The position numbers and the translations under genes are program-made. Below, in pieces: positions 55,721 to 64,000 of a stretch of DNA of 64,000 nucleotides. The stretch is from contig JAWHQI010000148.1 of the NCBI GenBank assembly GCA_033032865.1, forward strand, positions 3,181,501-3,245,500. The letters are read 5' to 3'. The notes beneath the pieces were generated by a model. That model searched no databases and was not told the origin of the DNA. It saw only the letters and a program-made list of their open reading frames with translations. Source of the DNA: Dactylorhiza incarnata. Lineage: Eukaryota > Streptophyta > Magnoliopsida > Asparagales > Orchidaceae. Positions within the stretch are counted from its first letter, which is position 1; each line of letters starts with the position of its first letter.

Positions 55721-58700
55721 TTAGCATATTGAATCTCCATCTATCATTCCTAGCTGATTTATAAAGAAGATATGTTTCTTTTCATCCAAGGGTTTGGTGA
55801 AAATATCAGCCTTTTGCAAATCAGTAGAAATGAATTGTAGGCAAATTTTATTTTTATCCACATTATCTCTGATAAAGTGGTGCCTAATATCTATGTGTTT
55901 AGTCCTACTATGGAGTACTGGATTTTGTGCTATAGATATTGCACTAGTATTGTCACAAAATATAATTGAATTATTTAGATTGCTACCATAGTCTAGGAGC
56001 TAATTTTGTAACCACAATATCTGTGAGCAGCAACTGCCTGCAGCTATGTATTCAGCTTCAACTGTTGATGTAGACACAGATGTTTGTTTCTTACAAAACC
56101 AAGACACAAGCCTATCACCAAGAAACTGGCAAGTTTCTGATATGCTTTTCCTGTCTACTCTGCATCCAGCATAATCAAAATCTGAGAATCCAGTTAATTC
56201 AAATTCTGATGCTGTTGGATACCAAAGTCCTAGATTTGGACAACCCTTTATATATCTAAAAATTCTTTTTAGTAAAATTAGGTGAGATTCTTTGGGATTA
56301 ACTTGGAACCTAGTACAAATACAGGTAGCAAACATTATATTAGGTCTACTAGCTGTTAAGTAAAGTAGTGAGCCAACAATTGCTCTATATACTTTCTGAT
56401 CAACAGGTTTCCCTGATTCATCAGTGTCAACAACAGCATTGGAGGGCATGGGTGTTTTCATGGTGGAAGCATCAGACATACCAAACCTTTTCACTAATTC
56501 CTTAGCATACTTGGATTGTGATATGAATATGCCATTTGGAGTTTGCTTCACTTGAAGACCAAGGAAGTATGATAACTCACCCATACTACTCATTTCAAAT
56601 TTAGATTGCATCAAGTTAGAAAACCTTTTGCATAGATTTGAATCAGTAGAGTCAAATATGATATCATCTACATATATTTGAACTAGTAAAGTTTGATTTT
56701 TATGTATCCTAAAAAATAGGGTTTTATCAACTATTCCTCTACAGAAATTGTTCTCCAAAAGAAAATTAGTTAAGGTCTTATACCATGCTCTGGGAGCTTG
56801 CTTGAGACCATATAGAGCTTTATTAAGCTTAAATACATAAGAGGAGTGAGTTGGAGAGATGAAACCTGGTGGTTGTTCCACATAGACTTCTTCTTTGATG
56901 TCTCAATTCAAAAATGCACTCTTCACATCCATCTTGTATACTTTGAATTTCTTGAATGCAGCAAAGGCAAGGAATATCCTGATAGCTTCAAGTCTTGTAA
57001 CAGGAGCAAAGGTCTGATCATAGTCAATTCCTTCTTCCTGTGAATATCCTTGGGCTACCAATCTTGCTTTGTTTCTGACTATGTTGCTTTGATCATCTAG
57101 CTTGTTCCTGAAGACCCACTTGGTGCCAATGACTGGATGGCCTTTTGGTCTTAGAACCAAATCTCATACCTTGTTCCTTTCAAATTGATTGAGCTCCTCT
57201 TGCATTGCAAGAATCCAATTTGGATCTTGTTCTGCATCTCTTATGGATTGAGGTTCAATCTGGGATAGGAAACAAGTGTGCATCTGATTTTGGTGTAGTT
57301 GATGCCTTATTTGAACACTTGCTGAAATATCTCCAATGATTTGGGATATTGGATGATCTCTAACTATGATGTGATCAACAGTTGGAGTTGGTTCAGCAAT
57401 AGGTTCTTCTTGAGGGACCTGTTCAGCCGTAACTTGATTTGAGTTGTCAGCAAGATCTGGATTATCCTCTTCTTCACTGTCTTCAATTATTTCATTTGAT
57501 GGAAGTAGAGAATCTTTATTTTGTAGATCCAATCCATTTAGCTCTTCACATAGAGCTGGTACCTGCAAAGTATCTTTGGTAGAGGTGGAATTCCTCTCCT
57601 CCTTTAACATATTAGTTTCATCAAAGGATACATGCATGGACTCTTCTATCTTAAAAGTAGATTGGTTGTAAACTCTATATGCTTTACTAGAAAGTGAATA
57701 TCCAAGGAATATACCTTCAGCAGATTTTGCTTCAATTTTCCTAAGATACTTCTTATCATTGTTATGCACATAGCATTTACATCCAAATATCATAAAATAG
57801 TTAACCTTAGGCTTTTTATTCTTGAGTAATTCATAGGGAGTTTTACCCTTATGTCAGGCTTCTATTCAACACATAATTTGATGTGTTCACTTCCTCTGCC
57901 CAAAAAGAGAGTGGCAAGTGAGCATCAGCAAGCAATGTAGTTGCTGATTCAATCAGGGTTCTATTTTTCCTTTCAGCTACCCCATTTTGTTGAGGAGTTC
58001 TAGGAGCAGAGAAACACTGTCTGATCCCTTCTTTTCCACAGAATTCTCTCATCAGAAGAGATTCAAACTCAGTGCCATGATCACTTCTGATCAATGCAAC
58101 TAGAGTAGAGTACTCAATCTTGATGGACCTGAGAAAGTCTGTCAGAACATTGAAGGTGTCAGACTTGTTCCTAAGAAAGAACACCCAAGTGAATCTTGAG
58201 AAGTCATCTACAATAACTATAGAAAAATGCTTCCCTCCTAAACTTTGTATTGCAGGGGGTCCAAAGAGATCCAAATGCAGTAAGTACAAAATCCTAGGTG
58301 AATCACTCTTGGATAAAGATTTAAAACTACTCTTGGTCTGCTTAACTAATTGACAAGCCCTATAGAGTCCTTCCTTCTTGTATGAACCAGAAGGTAGCCC
58401 TCTAACAAGATTGTCCTTATAAAGCTTAGATATAGTTCTAAGGTTAATATGTCCTAGCCTTTTATGCCATAATTCATTTGTTTTACTTATAGAATTGAAT
58501 AAGCAAATATCTGAGTTGGCAGAGTCAAAATTGACTAAATAAATATTTCCATGTCAAATACCAGATAATACATTTATGTTTTTATTATTGGTAATAAGAC
58601 ATAAGGAATGGATAAAGGTTACCTGATAACTTTCATCACATAACTGGCTTATGCTGATGAGGTTGTGCTTTAGACCCTTGACATAAGCTACCTCCTTGAA

Positions 58701-58904
58701 GGTAACTGCTCCAACTTTGATCTTCCCATATCCTTTGGTTTGTCCACAGTTGGAGTCTCCAAAGATCACCTTGGGTCCAAGCTTTGCCTTGTAGTTTCTC
58801 AGGTTGGCCTTGTTTCCTGTCATGTGCTTTGAACACCCACTATCCAATTACCATTGTTCTTTTATCTTTGGATAGCCTTGTACCTGCACAACATAAAAAA
58901 TAAA
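55721..58904 (-). pseudogene. pol: A3 Pol, several stops and one frameshift
   Basis: Same domain order as A1. Protease [10 protein letters not shown] starts at 58847, with TAA in place of the preceding Tyr codon. Integrase core: [17 protein letters not shown] and NGVAERKN (58280-57950). An 8-bp deletion near 57850, compared with A1, shifts the frame. [18 protein letters not shown] and YVDDIIF (57125-56660). RNase H: FSDFDYAGC and STVEAEYIAAG, to the stop TAA at 55721-55723. Further stops: TGA for Trp near 57164, TGA for Gly near 56902, TAG near 56000. DFDYAG in place of DSDYAG is another change. Not functional. Confidence 0.9.
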
Positions 58905-60962
58905 CTAGTTATTTTTAAACCAGACTACCTTGGGTCTTTTTGTTTTTCCACAAAATTCTGAAATAAAAGACATCTCAGGCAGATCCTTATAACCTTGTGG
59001 ATGATATCTCCTTGGAGGAATTATCCATTCAGTGAAAGGATTCTTAGTATGTGAAGAATAAGAATTCTTCAGATTTTCTGTATACTTTCCGTTCGACAAA
59101 TTCAGGTGAGTTCGTCGATCGCCGTTCGACGAAGTGAAGTGCTTTCATCGAGCGCCGTTCGAATAATAATTATACTGGAAATCTGTCTTCAGAGTTCGTC
59201 GATCTCCATTTGACAAAGTCAATTGATTTCATCGAGCTCCGTTCGAAGAATTCTGCTGAATTCCTTTATTCTTAACAGCCTTACTTGAAATGTTTTTATT
59301 TACATCTACTACCTCTTTGCTCTTGGCAAAAATGAACTTTATTGGTGTAGAAAGTATGTTCTTCTTAATAAGAGGTGGCTCACTTGATGATGCACCCAAG
59401 CCCAGTTTGCCACTTAATCTGGCATTCACTATGCTTGTGATGTCCATCAGTTTGATGCTTCTCCCATTTAGGGATTCTTCAAATTTCTTAGCCTCAGATA
59501 GTTTGTTCTCAATGAGAATAATATGTTCTCTGGAGGCAGCCAAAACTTTCTTAAGATTAGCATTTTCTTCACTTAGTTGGTTCATTTCAGCCAACTGATT
59601 TCTGAGAGAGATAATCTCTTTCTCAGATTTAATTAAATCTAAGCAAAGAACTTTGAATTCATCTTTGAATTCAATTGAATTAAAATCAAAGTTTGAGATT
59701 ACCTGATCAGCATCATTGTCAGACTATGATTCATCTGAGTTGTTTGCTGAGGCATTGATAGCCATCATGCAGAAGCTTCTTTCTTCTTCATCATCCTCAT
59801 CATCACTGGAGCTGGATGAAGATGCATTTTCTAACTCACTGCTTGAGTCATATATGGCCATCAAGCATTGGTCTATTTCCTTTGAATCTTCTTCATCTTC
59901 AGAAGAACTGGCTGAAGACTCTGAATCAGTTTCACTCCATGTTTCAGCTACAAACCATCTTCCCTTATGCTTGTGTTTGTGGGAGGAAGACTTGCTGGAG
60001 TGCCTCTTTTCTTCTTTGTCTTTTCTCTTCTCCTTCTTTTGATTCTCTGGACACTCAGGTAGAATGTGTCCAGGTTTCCTGCAGCCAAAACAAATTATTT
60101 CTTTACAACTTGATTTGTCATACCTTGGATTTTCTCTTGATCTGGAATCCTTCTTTCTGAAGTCTTTTCTAGCCATCTTGTAGAACCTTTTGGCTAGAAG
60201 GCTCATGAACTCCACTTCTCCTGGAGCTTTTTCTACTTCTTCAGTAGCTTGGAAAGCTATACTTATCTCCTTCTTGGATGCTGGAGATGAAGTAGATTGC
60301 TCAGCTTCTCTAGACTTGATAAACTGCTCATAGGATTTGAGTTTGCCTAACAAGCTCTCAGTGGAGATCTCATTAAGGCTTCTGGCTTCCTTGATTGGCC
60401 AGATCCTATAGTCCCATGTGCTGGGGAAGCACATAAGGATCTTATCATTTTCCTCAGTGATGGAGATCACTTTGTCCAAGGTCTTCAGCTCATTGATTAT
60501 GAGGTTGAGCATGTTGTACATATCAGCTACTGTTTCATTTTCACCTTTCTTGAAATTTTCACACTGGGAGATTAGGTTAGATCTTCTATCTTTTCTTTCA
60601 TCTGTTAATCCTTCAACCATATTGTTGAGTGACATCCAGATTTCCCTTGTTGAAGTGCATTCCACAATTTTTTGAAAAATGTCATCAGACATTGTTTGTG
60701 CCAATATGTTCATAGCTTTGGCATCAGCACTTCTCTGCTTTTTCTGGGCATCTGTCCACTCAGGTGGTGGAACAACATTGTTTTTTGTTGTGGCTTCAGC
60801 ACTTGTTGTTGTTGTAGGAGTATGAGGTCCTGTCAAAATAACATTAAAGATATCCTCATCAATATAATTCATGTATAATCTGATCATTGCCTTCCATAGT
60901 GCAAACTTATTTAGATTGCACATAGGAGGTCTTGTGCTTGAATATTCTTTGTTCTGTGCCAT
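58905..60962 (-). pseudogene. gag: A3 Gag, two internal stops
   Basis: It begins MAQNKEYSSTRPPMCNLNKF at 60962 and matches A1 throughout: UBN2-type capsid, CCHC knuckle CFGCRKPGHILPEC (about 60100-60060), acidic linker and coiled coil. The frame stops near 59724 (TAG) and near 59228 (TGA, from a probable CGA inside a repeat motif). The end is KNN-TAG (58905-58907), the same codons as in A1, with pol following in the same frame. Confidence 0.88.
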
Positions 60963-61061
60963 GAGTTTTTAACAAAAAAACTCTAGAATAAATTTAAGAT
61001 CTAATTGATCTTTGGATTCAGGTGTTAACATGTAAAGAATCAACAGCCCTCTGATACCAAT
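60963..61061 (-). other. A3 leader and PBS
   Basis: TGGTATCAGAG (complement of 61049-61059) is intact, with the usual two-base spacer (AT) to whatever lies outside. The leader is of family A type. Confidence 0.88.
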
Positions 61062-61245
61062 TGTAGGGATACGGCGCAACCAACTGCACCAAAAGACCAG
61101 ACTGTTGGTGAAGGCGCTACCTATCCTTAATAGAGATGGTCACCCAAGCAGGATCCACGGGGCAGCCAGTTAGGCCCACGGGGGACACACCCTTCCGCTT
61201 CGAATAGCGCATCACACCAGGGCAATTGCTGACCGCAACCCAACA
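61062..61245 (-). repeat. 184-bp TRIM-like LTR in place of the A3 5' LTR
   Basis: On the minus strand it runs from TGTTGGGTTGCGG to CGTATCCCTACA, with TG...CA ends, followed by AT and the A3 PBS. CTATTAAGG near 61122-61130 (minus) is in the place of the TATA box CTATAAAGG of the copy at 53620. Size and ends fit a TRIM/SMART-class LTR. It shares no sequence with family A LTRs. The first 50 bp (61196-61245) are missing from the inverted copy. A short GGGTGACC recalls 5S genes and Cassandra elements, but the match is too small to use. Confidence 0.65.
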
Positions 61246-62399
61246 TATATCATTGTTTTCAATGACATATATATATCTTTATTTTATGGTTTAATTTATT
61301 CATAGTATTATATGTACATAGAAATAAATAATTTCAAAATTTTATTCTTAGATAAATATATTTACAAAAGAATATTTTTACATATTTTCTAATTTGTTTC
61401 ATACTTAAATAACTCTTTTTTTCATATAGATATATATATTTATATACATTAGATAAAACAAGTGACTATTTCAATATTTTACATGCAATATGTACAATAT
61501 TACCCAAAATTATGCTAAAACTATACTAAAAAATATGTATAATTTACTATTCATCAGTGTGTTAGTTGGGGATAGTCACGAGTCAAGATAATCCTCACGA
61601 GTTAGCCCTAAATAATGTACTCACACGCTCGTCGCTCTCCTTGTCTAAAGTTGAGTTGTACGCTGATATTGTGCGGTCGTATGCCCGAATAGTTTCATGT
61701 CGAGTAAGGCAAGCCATCGCGGACCTAAGAGTGCCTATTATCTGATTTATAAAATACTTGTATTATAAATTGCATGCGAAAAAAGTGGTGGGTCAATCAT
61801 GCCCGTAGACCATACGTACCAGTGTGGGAAGGTTTATGACTCTAGGTGACAGGGAGATGTGCACCCTGGGAGCTCGGTTGTGTCTTATATGCCTCGCTGG
61901 GTCCCTCCGCTAGTTGGCCAAATTTAGTTATTACCGGACGTCTCCTATGTCTAAGAGTACACGGGGTTGTATGTTGGGGTCTGGGTAGTGTAGTACGTCC
62001 ACAACCAGAAGTGGAAGGACTGGCCACTTTCATCGACGTCCACATCGGTGAGGCCCGCGGAGCTCGCTACCCTGTTAGAAGAGAAGCAGTCCAACTATAT
62101 CGACATAGGGTGTGTGCGCAGGTCTTGAACACCTGCGGTGTGATTGTAGGTGATGAAAACCTGCGTGATTGTGTAATGCTAGTTGAGTTCTTTGTGGAAT
62201 AACTGATGTTTATACTATAGCTTCCAGTTATATATTGTTGTGTTTGTTTACCTAATGCTCCTAGCTTTATTTCTTTGAAACTGCAATTATATAAATATGT
62301 TCCTAACCCTCTTTTGCTTCGGCTATTGTTAATAGTGTTGAGGATCACTCACGTCCCTAAGCTTAGGGATCTTGGGGAGGAGGTCTGAATCCACTTAGT
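61246..62399. other. Unassigned DNA
   Basis: 61246-61560 is very AT-rich. 61560-62210 is of mixed composition, with a 118-residue open frame (61846-62202) that matches nothing I know and has no clear features. It may be part of the degraded chromovirus LTR that ends at 62822. Confidence 0.4.
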
Positions 62400-62822
62400 C
62401 TGTGACTAACGGTTATTGAATAACCATTCACAGGAGATGGAGCAGCGCGAAGTTCAACGTGAGAGCATACCTACCTTAGAGCCCGCATGAGCAGACACAC
62501 CAGTCTTGTCTTTGGTCCTTAGAGATGTAATCCCTTAGCTTGGTAGAAGCAGAGAGAGGATGTTGTAGTTTTCTTTAGCTCAATGGGCCGCATATATAAA
62601 CTTATGGCTACGACATTTGTTAAATATATATAAATATATTGGTTTCTGAATTACTTCAGTTGTGATCTGATGTGATGTGATAAGTTTCCATAGCCTTACG
62701 AGGCGATCATTCTATGCTTGGAGAGTGAGTTGGTGCCACTCAAAAAGCATAGGGTAGCCGTCTTGGGCGGTAAGGCCCGTCTTCGACCCGACGCGATTGC
62801 GGTTAGGGAAGGGGGTCTTACA
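62400..62822 (+). repeat. Probable 3' part of a gypsy (Tekay/Del-like) 5' LTR
   Basis: It ends GGGGGTCTTACA at 62822, like the GGGGTGTTACA end of Tekay/Del LTRs. ACATCAGAGC at 62826-62835 then resembles a mutated tRNA-iMet PBS. CATATATAAAC near 62590 is a TATA candidate. The left boundary was not found. Confidence 0.5.
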
Positions 62823-63000
62823 ATTACATCAGAGCATTCACGATCTGTCAGTGTGGGAAGTCTCAGAATCCTCCTGTCCCTCGCTTCATTTCTTGGTTCG
62901 GGATGAACCATGCAGCGGAAGCCTGGTGGACTTTTAAGGATAGAGTTAAGGATTCTAGGCCGCACACACGTACTCACTTCGTTTCCGCCTTAGTCAATTT
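62823..63000 (+). pseudogene. Short gypsy gag-like stretch after the LTR
   Basis: After the PBS-like site there is AGCGGAAGCCTGGTGGAC (about 62912-62929), readable as AEAWW, which recalls the A..WW gag motif of plant gypsy elements. The frame is short and the call is weak. Confidence 0.25.
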
Positions 63001-63350
63001 GGAAAATTCCCTCTTTGCAAACTACGGACTCTGTCCCTCTTTGCAAACTGCGGTTTGTCGAACTCCGTTCGATGAACTCTAGCGCCTTCACTTCTCGAGA
63101 ACTCTAGCGCCTTCACTTCTCGAGAACTCTAGCGCCTTCACTTCTCGAGAACTCTAGCGATGTCTGTTCGTCGAACTACGTTCGACGAACTCACTGCCTT
63201 CACTTCTCGAGAAATAGTGGTTTCTCGAGACGTAGCTAGAGCCTTCACTTCTCGAGAAATAGCTATTTCTTGAGAAGTAGCTTGAGCCTGCCTTTCTCGA
63301 GAAATAGTTGTTTCTCGAGAAGTAGGTTGAGCGAAACCTGGGGTGTTACA
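63001..63350 (-). repeat. Tekay/Del-like 3' LTR start with palindrome cluster
   Basis: On the minus strand it begins TGTAACACCCCAGG at 63350, the standard Tekay/Del LTR start. It carries repeated 10-bp palindromes TTCTCGAGAA (at least six, about 63090-63330), partly in 25-bp tandem units with CTCTAGCGCCTTCAC (63078-63155), and two TTCGTCGAAC/GTTCGACGAA pairs (about 63055-63075 and 63166-63192). The far end is not recognised. Confidence 0.7.
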
Positions 63351-63370
63351 AATCCACCCCCCTTATAAGA
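63351..63370 (-). other. Tekay-like polypurine tract
   Basis: TTATAAGGGGGGTGGATT on the minus strand abuts the LTR start at 63350. It marks the 3' LTR and orientation of this element. Confidence 0.75.
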
Positions 63371-63419
63371 ATTTCGTCCTCGAAATTTAAAACGTTAACA
63401 AAAGCACAACTAACACACA

Positions 63420-64000
63420 TACCTGAAACAAATAGTTCCGGAAAGTTATCCCGCATTGTTTGTTCTTGCTCCCAAGAGAACTCGTCTCATCCGCAATTAT
63501 CCCAACGCACTTTCACCAGCTTGACCTCTTTGTTCCGCAACCGCCGGACTTCGGAATCCTCCACACAAACCGGACGAACTATCGTCCTCAGATCTTCGGT
63601 TACAGGAACTGTCGAAGACTCAACTACATCCTCTGGCTCCACCAAAGCTTTCCTCAGCACCGAAACATGAAACACATCATGTAATCCGCTTAGCTCTACG
63701 GACAACGCCAACCGATAGGCTGCTTCGCCTATGCGCTCTGTAACCTTAAATGGACCCAAATATCATGGACTCAATTTCTTGAGTCGTCGAATTCGCGAAA
63801 CGCCGTTGAACGGCTTGATCTTCAAGTAGACCATGTTGCCCACCGCAAACTCCACATTTCTGTGGCGCGCATTAAAATATTTTGCCTACCGATCCTGAGC
63901 AACCTTCATGCGCTCCTGGATCATTCGCACCAACTCACAAGTGTCTGTCACCACTTCTTTTCCTAACAACTGGGTGTCTCCCGCCTCTATCCAAGACATC
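63420..64000 (-). pseudogene. pol: Chromovirus integrase C-terminus with chromodomain, runs off the window
   Basis: Minus-strand frames read VGNMVYLKIKPFNGV, then a TGA where YLGPFKVTERIGEAAYRL should follow in frame, then LSGLHDVFHVSVLRK (the GPF/Y integrase module). A chromodomain-like block ends with VKVRWDNCG, TGA, then DEFSWEQEQTMRDNFPELF (about 63520-63430). Chromodomains at the integrase end mark chromoviruses and guide insertion to chromatin. Its position before the PPT and LTR start fits the end of Tekay/Del-like pol. Two stops show it is inactive; the 5' part of the element lies beyond the window. Confidence 0.85.

Larger units (their letters stand above)
53756..61061 (-). mobile_element. 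A3: decayed family A Sirevirus
   Basis: Minus-strand element with a partial 3' LTR (53756-54769), a mostly deleted env-like region, complete but mutated pol and gag, a leader and PBS. Its own 5' LTR is absent: a 184-bp unrelated LTR sits exactly at the PBS. It is the best comparison for A1. Confidence 0.88.

Noticed and set aside
61062..61245. Cassandra-type LTR with a 5S rRNA promoter
   Set aside because: Only GCTTGGGTGACC resembles 5S rRNA; box A and the rest of the 5S domain are not seen.
61846..62202. 118-residue frame in the right-hand region
   Set aside because: No recognisable domain, no homologue known to me, and it lies in probable LTR-derived sequence.

Overview
This window is intergenic DNA from a large, repeat-rich plant nuclear genome, almost certainly an angiosperm. 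I recognise no host gene, rRNA gene, tRNA gene or CRISPR array. Nearly all of it is LTR retrotransposons nested in or abutting one another. The lineages are typical of plants: Ty1/copia elements of Sirevirus type (PBS for initiator tRNA-Met, gag-pol plus an env-like ORF), a Ty3/gypsy element of Athila type (PBS for tRNA-Asp), a degenerate gypsy element probably of Tat type, and Tekay/Del-like chromovirus ends. The species cannot be named from the sequence.

Layout, using my own labels. Positions 1-13738 hold the 5' end of minus-strand Sirevirus A0 (gag start and 5' LTR). Its LTR is split by a complete plus-strand member of the same family, A1 (1089-12789; TSD CACTG), with gag, pol and an env-like ORF. 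Positions 13739-15926 are unassigned non-coding DNA. B (15927-27068) is a gag-only, pol-less Sirevirus-like element; its 5' LTR is interrupted by solo LTR S (16050-17754; TSD CCTAT), which carries a long array of hairpin-forming repeats. Positions 27069-30476 hold an LTR fragment, a 158-bp satellite-like array and a 152-bp tandem repeat. C (30477-47679, minus strand; TSD CTTTC) is a non-autonomous gypsy element with a gag remnant and a 2.4-kb array of 78-bp repeats; its left LTR is split by the complete Athila-like element D (31059-42286, plus strand; TSD CTCGC). From 49065 to 61245 two more minus-strand relatives of A1 follow: A2, an internally deleted gag-only derivative, and A3, with decayed gag and pol. 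A3's 5' LTR has been replaced by a 184-bp TRIM-like LTR. From 61246 to the end there are chromovirus pieces, finishing in an integrase C-terminus with a chromodomain.

The structural theme is short inverted-repeat motifs in tandem or clusters inside the non-coding parts of several otherwise different LTR families. The motif TTCG(A/T)CGAA recurs in families A and B and in the Tekay-like LTR. In family A it also lies between pol and the env-like ORF, followed in A1 by a TATA box and in both A1 and A3 by a splice-acceptor-like site. That makes a second promoter or a spliced subgenomic RNA for the env-like ORF the most testable idea here. All pol genes carry stops or frameshifts; A1 is the least damaged.
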